A stretch of 64,000 nt of DNA from positions 36,313,469 to 36,377,468 of the forward strand of contig BTRK01000005.1 in NCBI GenBank assembly GCA_036245805.1, given 5' to 3'. The notes beneath the pieces are model-generated. The model ran no database searches and was not told the DNA's origin. It was given only the letters and a program-made list of their open reading frames with translations. Position numbers and translations under genes: made by a program. Shown here one piece after another: positions 10,838 through 23,477 of this stretch (positions within the stretch are counted from its first letter, which is position 1; each line of letters opens with the position of its first letter). The stretch comes from Pristionchus mayeri (lineage: Eukaryota; Nematoda; Chromadorea; Rhabditida; Neodiplogasteridae).

Positions 10838-11665
10838 TACTACTCAAATTATTAAACAAAAGATACTGACTCGGGAGTTGAACCGAATGCCGATAATCTC
10901 GTTATCGACATGAATACAACTTCTTTATCTCAACTTTAACCATACAATTTGTAATTATACAACGAATAAAATAGTAAAAGATGAAAAATGTTTTATATGT
11001 TTGCCTAAACAAGACGTCCGAGTACAGAAATGGAAAAAAGCTAAAACGAACAATAATATCGCTGAGAAAAATAATTAGGTGAGTTGCATGATTCTGTCAA
11101 AGATTGCGACTTTCGTATCAGCGGAGAAGTTGTTGTACTCGGGCGACTAGAACACACAACATTTATTTCATGGAGGGAAATAGATATGACAAACCTTCAG
11201 CTTATTGGTCAGATCAGCAGCATTTGTGAACGATCCGAGGCAACGGTCCTGTTATTATAACAAATTAAAATAGTTACAGTTTATCGATACTGAATTGGAA
11301 AAATAGAATAATTGATACTACAGTCATATAGCAAATAATAATATTAAACACTACTATACCCTGAGCGTTTTCAGTCTGTACTGATCAGCAACTTGGAACT
11401 TCTCTTCCACATAGAAATCGGTCGACCGGATGAGATAATTCTCGGACAAATTCAGAACTCGCTAAACATATTCTAGTTTCAAATCGCCGAAACAAATTTC
11501 CTGAGATCTCCTAACCTTCATCTGGAATCGATAAGAAAGCTTGAGAAGATGAAGCACGGTGAAATCTTAAGAAATACGATAAATATAATGAGGTAAATTT
11601 GAAGATATATGCATAATATGGTTAACACGTGTATCACGAGTCAGTGGATGAAAAAATCACCTCGC

Positions 11666-13314
11666 GGAAACATTTCTCAAAAAGTTGTTCCCGTTTGGGC
11701 TGATATTATGATGGGAGAATACCCTCGAAAGAAGATTTCAAAAAATATAGGTCATTGGAGCCAGAGCCGGCTTTTAGGAATTTTCCGGTTTTGCACCTGG
11801 CCATGATGTAACATAGCTGCCAGATGAGCTAGAGAGCTGGCAAGGTGCTCAAAATGTGCGGAAAATTATTTTAAACAACTTTTATGTCGAGAACTTATAC
11901 GTAGCTTTAAAAAAGAAAAATCTTAAGGACGAAAACACAGTAACCATTGCGAAAATTAAAATTTTTCACTATAATGCCGGCGACTATCCCGGGTATTCTT
12001 TTCAAAAAATGAAATTTCGTGTCAATATACGTCAGGGAAAAATAGGAAGAGAAAATTTTACTAGGGTACCCTTCGACTTTTTTGACGTTATTCGCGAAAT
12101 TGTGGCAACGATGCGAACACAAAATCTCCAATTGTGATTCTGTAATGCTCAGAACAATATTACTTGGCAGCAATGGAAGTCGTAAGATGTTTGAAGTAAA
12201 ATAGCTTGGAGAAACTAGATTTTTGTAGGTTTTTGAAAAATCGATTTGATTTTTTCATCATTGATTTGTCATAAGTTTGGATGCTCAAAACTCGAGAATT
12301 CAGAATCGTCTTCGCTCAACTAAGAAATTTTGTTTAAGTAGACCTCGCGTAGTTTGAAAATTTCGCTAATTGGATGATGGTATATTTTTTGCCTTCTACA
12401 AATATCCGCTCAAACTTGCGTCTACGGAGGAGCCCAAATTTTACAAAAATTGATATTGACGAAATGGTAATGCACATTGAGTAGATTTGTATGCTAAAAT
12501 GTATTTGTCAATATTCAAAACTGAATACATAGAGAAAGTCATTAATTGATGAAAATAAAATAAATTAAATTTCTAATGAAAACATTTTTTGAAAAAAAAT
12601 TGACAAGCGAGGTTGCGGTTTTTCAACTTGTTGTGAAACAATAGGCCATAAACAGAATTTTAACGTACAAATCTACTCAATGTGCATTACCATTTCGTCA
12701 ATATCAATTTTTGTAAAATTTGGGCTCCTCCGTAGACGCAAGTTTGAGCGGATATTTGTAGAAGGCAAAAAATATACCATCATCCAATTAGCGAAATTTT
12801 CAAACTATTGCTGCCAACTAATATTGTTCTGAGCATTATAGAAACACAATTGGAGATTTTGTGTTCGCATCGTTGCCACAATTTCGCGAATAACGTCAAA
12901 AAAGTCGAAGGGTACCCTAGTAAAATTTTCTCTTCCTATTTTTCCCTTACGTATATTGGCACGAAATTTCATTTTTTGAAAAGAATACCCGGGATAGTCG
13001 CCGGCATTATAGTGAAAAATTTTAATTTTCGCAATGGTTACTGTGTTTTCGTCCTTAAGATTTTTCTTTTTTAAAGCTACGTATAAGTTCTCGACATAAA
13101 AGTTGTTTAAAATAATTTTCCGCACATTTTGAGCACCTTGCCAGCTCTCTAGATCATCTGGCAGCTATGTTACAGCATGGCCAGGTGCAAAACCGGAAAA
13201 TTCCTAAAAGCCGGCTCTGGCTCCAATGACCTATATTTTTTGAAATCTTCTTTCGAGGGTATTCTCCCATCATAATATAAGCCCAAACGGGAACAACTTT
13301 TTGAGAAATGTTCC
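11666..13314. repeat. foldback element FB4 inside a locus B intron
   Basis: The inverted arms run 11666 to about 12493 and about 12667-13314. The frames at 11856-12137 plus and 12805-13125 minus are copies of each other (both start MRKIILNNFYVENLYVALKK). About 185 bp (12170-12355) is present in the left arm only. The element sits in the intron between BTB exon 13739-13810 and exon 11516-11565. The arm ends share the GGAATTTTCCGG block with 311-560 and with the centre of palindrome 1. Mirror copy: 20589-22237. Confidence 0.7.
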
Positions 13315-13735
13315 CGGCATATGTGGGCAGGGATTGTATTATCGGGGGGGGGGAGGGGGGTGACCATCCGGATGGGCACCCCCCCCCCCCCCTCGACGTA
13401 TAGGGGGTCATGGTAAAAAATCGTTCTGCACACCCTGATACCTATATGGATACCACAAACTAACTTTATTTGTAAAAAGTCCTGGCACCGTGCCCAATCG
13501 ATTATACAGTATCCAAGTAACTACCGTAACCCAATTCCATGGGTCAGATCCAGTTCCTTGGGTCAAACATTTTTCTACAATTTTAAAACCGATAGTAAAA
13601 TTATTTTTAATTTTCCTACCGTACCGCTCGTTACTGTAGAATAATTTTATAATCGACTTAGGATTTTTAGAAAAATGTTTGACCCAAGGAACTGGATCTG
13701 ACCCGTGACCCATTTAATAAAAATATGTTTTGTCA
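13315..13735. repeat. G/C-run hairpin plus member of the TTGGGTCAAACATTTT foldback family
   Basis: A G-run (about 13345-13360) and C-run (about 13378-13393) flank ACCATCCGGATGGGCA, followed by TATAGGGGGTCATGG (13399-13413). The paired halves CCTTGGGTCAAACATTTTTC and GAAAAATGTTTGACCCAAGG (about 13556-13690) follow. The runs could form G-quadruplex or hairpin structures, and their length is the only indel between the palindrome arms. Mirror: about 20167-20588. Confidence 0.65.
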
Positions 13736-15397
13736 AACCTTATAGACGACATCGTTGATATACACCTCTTCATTGTAATTATCGAAATCTCGAAAGAGGT
13801 CGAGGAATCCCTGGAACATATAACCATTTTGTAATTAATTCAATACCGAAACCTTGAAGATGACGTCCTTGATTTCCACTTTTTCCTTATTCTTCTCAGA
13901 GAAATCACCGAAGAACATTTCATCGAAGACCGGAGAGTGTACAGCCAGAAACTGGGAAATTAAAATCCAATTTCATTTTATTCTGCGGTTTGCAAGAAAA
14001 TATACAATTCTATAAAATTCTCATGCTAAAGGGAGAATAATTTAATACATTTAATAGACTTAAATACCCTATCTGCAACCTATTGTGCTCGGGGTACTCA
14101 ATTATTTTTCGAACTCGAACAAATTAAGATTGTTTTTGCTGTTCCAGACAGTGCCAACTTGTTCGATTCTTGGGGAAACTGCCTCATTTAAAATGAGACT
14201 ATAGTTTACATGAACGAGTGTTGCGTTAAGTAACCCAAATAAATTAAAATGATAAAAAAGATACAGAAACTACCTCTTTGGATACATGAAGGTCCTTTCC
14301 TCCTATCTTCAGAATTACGTTGCTCTTATTATTAGGAACGGCAAACATATCCGGATCAGCGAACAATTCATCACTTAAATACATCAGTTTAACCCTCATC
14401 CGAGGCATTTTTTTTAATTTGGAAACGGCGCTCCATAAACAGAGTTGTAAATCTCGAAAATTTATATTTAAAATTTCCTGACTTACCCCGTCACAGAGAT
14501 AATATTGATAGTGAATTCCACGATGACCGTATCGTTGATGATGTAGTCCTGTAATATTATACAAATTAAATATATCTACATATCAGGAAAAACAATTTCC
14601 AATATCCAAGTTATTCATACGAATATATATAAATAGTTTAGTCGTTGTAAATAAGAGTTTGCCTTAAATTTTTTGACAATATATATGCATAAGATTTGTT
14701 CTAGCAATAATCTATTATCTAGGTTTGAATTTTAGAAATGTATTATTATTAACGAGAGTCGTTGGCAATGTCCCCACAATTGCAGTCCACTGTAACGATC
14801 GATAAACTACATAATACTCCACTTCTAAGAAAGGTGAAGGGAAGGATAAAAAAATGGAATAATTACAATCCCATAGCCAGTCTTGTGAGCCGTGAAGCCT
14901 TTTAAGCAATTTCAAACTTCATGGCCGAAATCGTGCAAAACTTTTGTTCCAACCTAATACATTACCAGTAACCCGTAAGCTTTTTTGTTGTGGGGTTTGT
15001 GGGGGTGTGGGAGAGGGGCCCTGGGAGCGGCAACGGGACACTTGCCCATTACGCACAAGACCAGCTTTGGTCCCCTCGGCAAAATTTTCAGGAAGCCAAA
15101 AAAACATGCGTGATTCCGTCTGTCCAGGTACGGTAGCCACTCATCTCAACGCTGCCAAAACCCTTGCATTGTCTCCACAATCTAATAGTGCTGTTCGACT
15201 TGCTTGTCCGCGGCAACTACAATCCCACAATACCGGACCAATCGATTACCGTACTCCACAAAAGTCCGCTGGGGCAACTAATTTTCCAAGGAGCGACTTC
15301 GTGACTTTTTCAAAAACGCAACAATTAAATTATTCTTTGGTGAATCATGACCATCCTATTATTTTAAAAAAATTTGAATATACTTTTGAATTTTTAT

Positions 15398-15495
15398 CAT
15401 GGCCGAGTGGCTAAGGCGATTGACTAACAAACACGAAGTTCGATGTCTGTCGTTGTCTAAACATTTTGCCACGTTCGAATACCCTGGGAATGGTG
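15398..15495 (+). repeat. tRNA-like sequence (degenerate Ser/Leu-type)
   Basis: TGGCCGAGTGGCTAAGGCG matches box A of a class II tRNA, and GTTCGAATACC about 75 bases later resembles box B. The T-stem does not pair well and no clean acceptor stem is seen, so it is more likely a tRNA-derived repeat or pseudogene than a working gene. Mirror copy 18408-18505; duplicate 33822-33919. Confidence 0.5.
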
Positions 15496-16262
15496 GGGAA
15501 AATAACTTATGGTTACCGTAGGTCAAAATTTGCAGTGGGCCAGATTTTTTTGGGTCATATATTTGACTAAGATTTTTAAAACTGAAATAGTTGTATCCAA
15601 GTCATGAGTCCGTTGTTTTAAGCTCATAAAACATAAAAGTAGCTGCCCACTTCGGACATAGTTCCCCGTTGATTTAGACGTAGTTCCCCGCTAGTTACAT
15701 ACTTACCTGAAACCGTAAGCGTTTTCGCCACAGAGCTGGTAGGATGCTGAAACAGGTGGTTTGTGAACAGGTGCGCAAGCGTAGTATCTAGCGAGTAACA
15801 GCACAAAAAACCCGACCTTAATTGAAAAATATCGCGCAAATCGCGAAAAAGTGTTGTCACTCTGTCTGTTCGAATTGCGGCCATTTGCTGTCCTCTCTAC
15901 CGCATCCATGTATTTTTTTAGAAATTTCTTATAAATTCGCATCGTGCTTATCAAGCTGTTCACTATATTTCTATCGTGGAGACCGACCGTTCACAAATTC
16001 AAAAAATATATTTGACTCAAAAATCCGTTTAATCGCTTCGGTATACCTTTGTGACCATTCGGCTGGGTCGGGTTCGGCAGCGCGCATACGTGATCCCGGT
16101 CAATATTTTCCGTTTGCATCAAAACGCTGATTTTGCGACGTTTCTTTGTTTCAATAATTACTAAACGAATCAATATTAACTTCTTATTTTGCAATGTTTC
16201 TTTGTTTAATTATTAATAACTCGATTTATGATGATTTATAAAATACATAATGACCTATTTTC

Positions 16263-16326
16263 ATAGCCGAGTGGCTAAAGCAATGGATTAGAAAACCGGA
16301 GGTTGGTCGTCGATTCCCGTCAGAGA
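16263..16326 (+). repeat. second tRNA-like sequence
   Basis: ATAGCCGAGTGGCTAAAGCA resembles box A and GGTCGTCGATTCCCG resembles box B with a two-base insertion. It is probably tRNA-derived repeat DNA. The mirror is 17577-17640; the duplicated mirror is cut at 35136, so a palindrome breakpoint lies inside this tRNA-like sequence. Confidence 0.45.
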
Positions 16327-16486
16327 GAAACGCGTTTGCCGTTCCCGGACAGGTTCAGAAAGTGACGTAGCGCAATCTCCAAATATTTAGCGTGGCGTAG
16401 TTCCTCGCTAGTTAAATAATAATAATCTTTTAAAAAATAGAACCGTATCAGTCAAGACGCTGAAATGTCTGTGTTGACCGAGTTTA

Positions 16487-17416
16487 ATGCAGCTGCTACC
16501 TTCACTGAGCAAGATATTTCGCTGCAAAGATAGTCACAGTACTCATAATGATGATGATGATAATTATAATAATATGTATCACGGGTATCACCAGTCAGTG
16601 GAGGCTTGTGGGAACAATTTCCAACTTTTATTTTTTGTTTGCCTTCATATTATAGTGGTAGCATACACTAGAGCCAACTTCTCGAAAAATTTAGGCCACA
16701 CGTCCCAGAGCCGGCTTTTAGGAATTTTCCGGTTTTGCTCCCGGCTATACTGTATCTCAGCTCCCAGACGAGCTAGAGACTTGGCAAGGTGCTCAAAATG
16801 ATCGGAAAAATATAATAAAAAACTTTCATGTTATGAACTAAGCGATATAAGCAACGCTCGCCAAGTTATGCTCTATAAAGCAGATTTTGATCGAGACAAA
16901 AAATCGTAGCTTTTTCGAGAGTATGCGTTTCAAGCAATTTTATTGCCAAATATAGTAGGTCGAGTTCATACACGACTATAAAAAAAACACAAGTCGATTT
17001 CTGTGATAGGCCTTTTTGGCAATATGCATTTGAATGCTCCAAAGCTCGTTGCTTATATCGCTTAGTTCATAACATGAAAGTTTTTTATTATATTTTTCCG
17101 ATCATTTTGAGCACCTTGCCAAGTCTCTAGCTCGTCTGGGAGCTGAGATACAGTATAGCCGGGAGCAAAACCGGAAAATTCCTAAAAGCCGGCTCTGGGA
17201 CGTGTGGCCTAAATTTTTCGAGAAGTTGGCTCTAGTGTATGCTACCACTATAATATGAAGGCAAACAAAAAATAAAAGTTGGAAATTGTTCCCACAAGCC
17301 TCCACTGACTGGTGATACCCGTGATACATATTATTATAATTATCATCATCATCATTATGAGTACTGTGACTATCTTTGCAGCGAAATATCTTGCTCAGTG
17401 AAGGTAGCAGCTGCAT
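16487..17416. repeat. foldback element forming the centre of palindrome 1
   Basis: The arms contain the same CCAGAGCCGGC, GGAATTTTCCGGTTTTGC, AGCTAGAGA and GGTGCTCAAAATG blocks as FB4 and 311-560. They flank the 190 bp spacer 16857-17046, which contains weak internal complementarity only. Because the giant palindrome continues outward, the element's own outer boundary cannot be seen. Confidence 0.6.
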
Positions 17417-19354
17417 TAAACTCGGTCAACACAGACATTTCAGCGTCTTGACTGATACGGTTCTATTTTTTAAAAGATTATTATTATTTAACTAGCGAGG
17501 AACTACGCCACGCTAAATATTTGGAGATTGCGCTACGTCACTTTCTGAACCTGTCCGGGAACGGCAAACGCGTTTCTCTCTGACGGGAATCGACGACCAA
17601 CCTCCGGTTTTCTAATCCATTGCTTTAGCCACTCGGCTATGAAAATAGGTCATTATGTATTTTATAAATCATCATAAATCGAGTTATTAATAATTAAACA
17701 AAGAAACATTGCAAAATAAGAAGTTAATATTGATTCGTTTAGTAATTATTGAAACAAAGAAACGTCGCAAAATCAGCGTTTTGATGCAAACGGAAAATAT
17801 TGACCGGGATCACGTATGCGCGCTGCCGAACCCGACCCAGCCGAATGGTCACAAAGGTATACCGAAGCGATTAAACGGATTTTTGAGTCAAATATATTTT
17901 TTGAATTTGTGAACGGTCGGTCTCCACGATAGAAATATAGTGAACAGCTTGATAAGCACGATGCGAATTTATAAGAAATTTCTAAAAAAATACATGGATG
18001 CGGTAGAGAGGACAGCAAATGGCCGCAATTCGAACAGACAGAGTGACAACACTTTTTCGCGATTTGCGCGATATTTTTCAATTAAGGTCGGGTTTTTTGT
18101 GCTGTTACTCGCTAGATACTACGCTTGCGCACCTGTTCACAAACCACCTGTTTCAGCATCCTACCAGCTCTGTGGCGAAAACGCTTACGGTTTCAGGTAA
18201 GTATGTAACTAGCGGGGAACTACGTCTAAATCAACGGGGAACTATGTCCGAAGTGGGCAGCTACTTTTATGTTTTATGAGCTTAAAACAACGGACTCATG
18301 ACTTGGATACAACTATTTCAGTTTTAAAAATCTTAGTCAAATATATGACCCAAAAAAATCTGGCCCACTGCAAATTTTGACCTACGGTAACCATAAGTTA
18401 TTTTCCCCACCATTCCCAGGGTATTCGAACGTGGCAAAATGTTTAGACAACGACAGACATCGAACTTCGTGTTTGTTAGTCAATCGCCTTAGCCACTCGG
18501 CCATGATAAAAATTCAAAAGTATATTCAAATTTTTTTAAAATAATAGGATGGTCATGATTCACCAAAGAATAATTTAATTGTTGCGTTTTTGAAAAAGTC
18601 ACGAAGTCGCTCCTTGGAAAATTAGTTGCCCCAGCGGACTTTTGTGGAGTACGGTAATCGATTGGTCCGGTATTGTGGGATTGTAGTTGCCGCGGACAAG
18701 CAAGTCGAACAGCACTATTAGATTGTGGAGACAATGCAAGGGTTTTGGCAGCGTTGAGATGAGTGGCTACCGTACCTGGACAGACGGAATCACGCATGTT
18801 TTTTTGGCTTCCTGAAAATTTTGCCGAGGGGACCAAAGCTGGTCTTGTGCGTAATGGGCAAGTGTCCCGTTGCCGCTCCCAGGGCCCCTCTCCCACACCC
18901 CCACAAACCCCACAACAAAAAAGCTTACGGGTTACTGGTAATGTATTAGGTTGGAACAAAAGTTTTGCACGATTTCGGCCATGAAGTTTGAAATTGCTTA
19001 AAAGGCTTCACGGCTCACAAGACTGGCTATGGGATTGTAATTATTCCATTTTTTTATCCTTCCCTTCACCTTTCTTAGAAGTGGAGTATTATGTAGTTTA
19101 TCGATCGTTACAGTGGACTGCAATTGTGGGGACATTGCCAACGACTCTCGTTAATAATAATACATTTCTAAAATTCAAACCTAGATAATAGATTATTGCT
19201 AGAACAAATCTTATGCATATATATTGTCAAAAAATTTAAGGCAAACTCTTATTTACAACGACTAAACTATTTATATATATTCGTATGAATAACTTGGATA
19301 TTGGAAATTGTTTTTCCTGATATGTAGATATATTTAATTTGTATAATATTACAG

Positions 19355-22300
19355 GACTACATCATCAACGATACGGTCATCGTGGAATTCACTATCAATA
19401 TTATCTCTGTGACGGGGTAAGTCAGGAAATTTTAAATATAAATTTTCGAGATTTACAACTCTGTTTATGGAGCGCCGTTTCCAAATTAAAAAAAATGCCT
19501 CGGATGAGGGTTAAACTGATGTATTTAAGTGATGAATTGTTCGCTGATCCGGATATGTTTGCCGTTCCTAATAATAAGAGCAACGTAATTCTGAAGATAG
19601 GAGGAAAGGACCTTCATGTATCCAAAGAGGTAGTTTCTGTATCTTTTTTATCATTTTAATTTATTTGGGTTACTTAACGCAACACTCGTTCATGTAAACT
19701 ATAGTCTCATTTTAAATGAGGCAGTTTCCCCAAGAATCGAACAAGTTGGCACTGTCTGGAACAGCAAAAACAATCTTAATTTGTTCGAGTTCGAAAAATA
19801 ATTGAGTACCCCGAGCACAATAGGTTGCAGATAGGGTATTTAAGTCTATTAAATGTATTAAATTATTCTCCCTTTAGCATGAGAATTTTATAGAATTGTA
19901 TATTTTCTTGCAAACCGCAGAATAAAATGAAATTGGATTTTAATTTCCCAGTTTCTGGCTGTACACTCTCCGGTCTTCGATGAAATGTTCTTCGGTGATT
20001 TCTCTGAGAAGAATAAGGAAAAAGTGGAAATCAAGGACGTCATCTTCAAGGTTTCGGTATTGAATTAATTACAAAATGGTTATATGTTCCAGGGATTCCT
20101 CGACCTCTTTCGAGATTTCGATAATTACAATGAAGAGGTGTATATCAACGATGTCGTCTATAAGGTTTGACAAAACATATTTTTATTAAATGGGTCACGG
20201 GTCAGATCCAGTTCCTTGGGTCAAACATTTTTCTAAAAATCCTAAGTCGATTATAAAATTATTCTACAGTAACGAGCGGTACGGTAGGAAAATTAAAAAT
20301 AATTTTACTATCGGTTTTAAAATTGTAGAAAAATGTTTGACCCAAGGAACTGGATCTGACCCATGGAATTGGGTTACGGTAGTTACTTGGATACTGTATA
20401 ATCGATTGGGCACGGTGCCAGGACTTTTTACAAATAAAGTTAGTTTGTGGTATCCATATAGGTATCAGGGTGTGCAGAACGATTTTTTACCATGACCCCC
20501 TATACGTCGAGGGGGGGGGGGGGTGCCCATCCGGATGGTCACCCCCCTCCCCCCCCCCGATAATACAATCCCTGCCCACATATGCCGGGAACATTTCTCA
20601 AAAAGTTGTTCCCGTTTGGGCTTATATTATGATGGGAGAATACCCTCGAAAGAAGATTTCAAAAAATATAGGTCATTGGAGCCAGAGCCGGCTTTTAGGA
20701 ATTTTCCGGTTTTGCACCTGGCCATGCTGTAACATAGCTGCCAGATGATCTAGAGAGCTGGCAAGGTGCTCAAAATGTGCGGAAAATTATTTTAAACAAC
20801 TTTTATGTCGAGAACTTATACGTAGCTTTAAAAAAGAAAAATCTTAAGGACGAAAACACAGTAACCATTGCGAAAATTAAAATTTTTCACTATAATGCCG
20901 GCGACTATCCCGGGTATTCTTTTCAAAAAATGAAATTTCGTGCCAATATACGTAAGGGAAAAATAGGAAGAGAAAATTTTACTAGGGTACCCTTCGACTT
21001 TTTTGACGTTATTCGCGAAATTGTGGCAACGATGCGAACACAAAATCTCCAATTGTGTTTCTATAATGCTCAGAACAATATTAGTTGGCAGCAATAGTTT
21101 GAAAATTTCGCTAATTGGATGATGGTATATTTTTTGCCTTCTACAAATATCCGCTCAAACTTGCGTCTACGGAGGAGCCCAAATTTTACAAAAATTGATA
21201 TTGACGAAATGGTAATGCACATTGAGTAGATTTGTACGTTAAAATTCTGTTTATGGCCTATTGTTTCACAACAAGTTGAAAAACCGCAACCTCGCTTGTC
21301 AATTTTTTTTCAAAAAATGTTTTCATTAGAAATTTAATTTATTTTATTTTCATCAATTAATGACTTTCTCTATGTATTCAGTTTTGAATATTGACAAATA
21401 CATTTTAGCATACAAATCTACTCAATGTGCATTACCATTTCGTCAATATCAATTTTTGTAAAATTTGGGCTCCTCCGTAGACGCAAGTTTGAGCGGATAT
21501 TTGTAGAAGGCAAAAAATATACCATCATCCAATTAGCGAAATTTTCAAACTACGCGAGGTCTACTTAAACAAAATTTCTTAGTTGAGCGAAGACGATTCT
21601 GAATTCTCGAGTTTTGAGCATCCAAACTTATGACAAATCAATGATGAAAAAATCAAATCGATTTTTCAAAAACCTACAAAAATCTAGTTTCTCCAAGCTA
21701 TTTTACTTCAAACATCTTACGACTTCCATTGCTGCCAAGTAATATTGTTCTGAGCATTACAGAATCACAATTGGAGATTTTGTGTTCGCATCGTTGCCAC
21801 AATTTCGCGAATAACGTCAAAAAAGTCGAAGGGTACCCTAGTAAAATTTTCTCTTCCTATTTTTCCCTGACGTATATTGACACGAAATTTCATTTTTTGA
21901 AAAGAATACCCGGGATAGTCGCCGGCATTATAGTGAAAAATTTTAATTTTCGCAATGGTTACTGTGTTTTCGTCCTTAAGATTTTTCTTTTTTAAAGCTA
22001 CGTATAAGTTCTCGACATAAAAGTTGTTTAAAATAATTTTCCGCACATTTTGAGCACCTTGCCAGCTCTCTAGCTCATCTGGCAGCTATGTTACATCATG
22101 GCCAGGTGCAAAACCGGAAAATTCCTAAAAGCCGGCTCTGGCTCCAATGACCTATATTTTTTGAAATCTTCTTTCGAGGGTATTCTCCCATCATAATATC
22201 AGCCCAAACGGGAACAACTTTTTGAGAAATGTTTCCGCGAGGTGATTTTTTCATCCACTGACTCGTGATACACGTGTTAACCATATTATGCATATATCTT

Positions 22301-22827
22301 CAAATTTACCTCATTATATTTATCGTATTTCTTAAGATTTCACCGTGCTTCATCTTCTCAAGCTTTCTTATCGATTCCAGATGAAGGTTAGGAGATCTCA
22401 GGAAATTTGTTTCGGCGATTTGAAACTAGAATATGTTTAGCGAGTTCTGAATTTGTCCGAGAATTATCTCATCCGGTCGACCGATTTCTATGTGGAAGAG
22501 AAGTTCCAAGTTGCTGATCAGTACAGACTGAAAACGCTCAGGGTATAGTAGTGTTTAATATTATTATTTGCTATATGACTGTAGTATCAATTATTCTATT
22601 TTTCCAATTCAGTATCGATAAACTGTAACTATTTTAATTTGTTATAATAACAGGACCGTTGCCTCGGATCGTTCACAAATGCTGCTGATCTGACCAATAA
22701 GCTGAAGGTTTGTCATATCTATTTCCCTCCATGAAATAAATGTTGTGTGTTCTAGTCGCCCGAGTACAACAACTTCTCCGCTGATACGAAAGTCGCAATC
22801 TTTGACAGAATCATGCAACTCACCTAA
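19355..22827 (+). pseudogene. MATH-BTB locus B, right-arm copy (5'-truncated)
   Basis: Exons by position and visible sequence: 19355-19416 DYIINDTVIVEFTINIIS (end of MATH); 19509-19629 SDELFADPDMF...LKIGGKDLHVSKE (BTB start); 19952-20050 FLAVHSPVFDEMFFGDFSEK (BTB core); 20093-20164 GFLDLFRDFDNYN...NDVVYK; 22337-22386 FTVLHLLKLSYRFQMK; 22441-22542 LSENYLIRSTDFYVEEK...DQYRLKTLR; 22654-22707 DRCLGSFTNAADLTNKLK; 22756-22827 SPEYNNFSADTKVAIFDR to TAA. The early MATH exons found in loci D and E are missing. The exon at 20093 is 72 bp against 49 bp in D and E and ends in phase 0, while the next exon needs one leftover base. Together these suggest a decayed gene. Confidence 0.75.
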
Positions 22828-23077
22828 TTATTTTTCTCAGCGATATTATTGTTCGTTTTAGCTTTTTTCCATTTCTGTACTCGGACGTCTTGTTTAGGCA
22901 AACATATAAAACATTTTTCATCTTTTACTATTTTATTCGTTGTATAATTACAAATTGTATGGTTAAAGTTGAGATAAAGAAGTTGTATTCATGTCGATAA
23001 CGAGATTATCGGCATTCGGTTCAACTCCCGAGTCAGTATCTTTTGTTTAATAATTTGAGTAGTATCTTGAATTTGAT

Positions 23078-23477
23078 AGCATATGACTTAGCGTACATAC
23101 CGGGGTAGATGCTCCAATTTCTCAACTGGGAACCCCTAGAGTACCGTCGCTCATTGATTGACCTATCGTTCATCTATCGTCACAATTTTATCTCTAATCG
23201 TATTGTAACACAGATGAATTCTATCCCCAACCATGTAGTACTTTCCAATAGCGAACTTTTCCTACTTAGAACTAGTATTCACTTTCCTGTTGATTAGTCC
23301 TATTTGTAATTTTGCTATCTCCCTATTACTGTAATTTATCGTTGTAATCCATCAGTTTACTATCTTTGCATCCTCGTTGATGCATCGTATTTCATGTACG
23401 GTAATCAGTATCGTTTCTTGTCTCTATCATTACCTGTTTCAAACAATATATGATAAATGAATGAATGAATGATTGCA
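23078..23477 (+). pseudogene. LINE 3' fragment, duplicate
   Basis: This duplicates 4658-5057: the end of a CR1/Jockey-like reverse transcriptase (MLQFLNWEPLEYRRSLIDLS from 23109) with its (ATGA)n-type tail. It starts abruptly at the duplication junction. Confidence 0.8.

Larger units (their letters stand above)
11075..14548 (-). pseudogene. MATH-BTB locus B, left-arm copy
   Basis: This is the mirror image of the right-arm copy described at 19355-22827. Exons lie at about 14487-14548 (end of MATH), 14274-14394, 13853-13951 and 13739-13810 (BTB), then after a 2.2 kb repeat-filled gap 11516-11565, 11360-11461, 11195-11248 and 11075-11146. The first MATH exons are absent. Confidence 0.75.
14549..16486. 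repeat. repeat-rich arm segment without a recognisable gene
   Basis: It contains a mariner-like single terminal repeat (minus strand, TTAGGTTGGAACAAAAG ending near 14960), two tRNA-like sequences (separate entries) and paired blocks CGTAGTTCCCCGCTAGTTA (15681) and CGTAGTTCCTCGCTAGTTA (16397). A 156-residue open frame (14944-15414 plus) runs into the tRNA-like repeat and has no family features. Mirror: about 17417-19354. Confidence 0.5.
4658..23077 (+). repeat. large tandem duplication, copy 1 (about 18.42 kb period)
   Basis: Sequence from 4658 onward reappears in the same orientation from 23078. The offset is 18420 before the C-run near 7245 and 18424 after it, because that run is about 4 bases longer in copy 2. 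Differences I noticed between copies are 10615 T versus 29039 G, 14462 T versus 32886 G, and C-run length. Copy 1 includes the whole palindrome 10825-23077. Confidence 0.9.
10825..23077. repeat. 12.25 kb near-perfect palindrome (palindrome 1)
   Basis: The left arm 10825-16856 is the reverse complement of the right arm 17047-23077. Paired positions sum to 33902 outside and 33903 inside a one-base difference in the G/C run near 13350 / 20515. Multiple frames translate identically from both arms, for example 11609-11806 plus and 22096-22293 minus. The spacer is 190 bp (16857-17046). The arms hold a fragmentary MATH-BTB gene, foldback elements and tRNA-like repeats. Confidence 0.95.

Noticed and set aside
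14944..15414. 156-residue open frame (and its copies at 18489-18959 and 33368-33838)
   Set aside because: No family features and odd composition (Cys, Pro, Ser-rich). It overlaps a mariner-like terminal repeat and ends in a tRNA-like repeat. The copies exist only because the DNA is duplicated.
15398..15495. Functional tRNA gene (Ser or Leu)
   Set aside because: Box A is good but the T-stem and acceptor do not pair and no clear anticodon loop is found. Kept only as a tRNA-like repeat.
17940..18279. Two overlapping 86-residue frames followed by a GTAAGT donor-like site
   Set aside because: The sequence between repeat blocks could be an exon, but neither frame resembles a known family and the mirror copy on the other arm gives no independent support.
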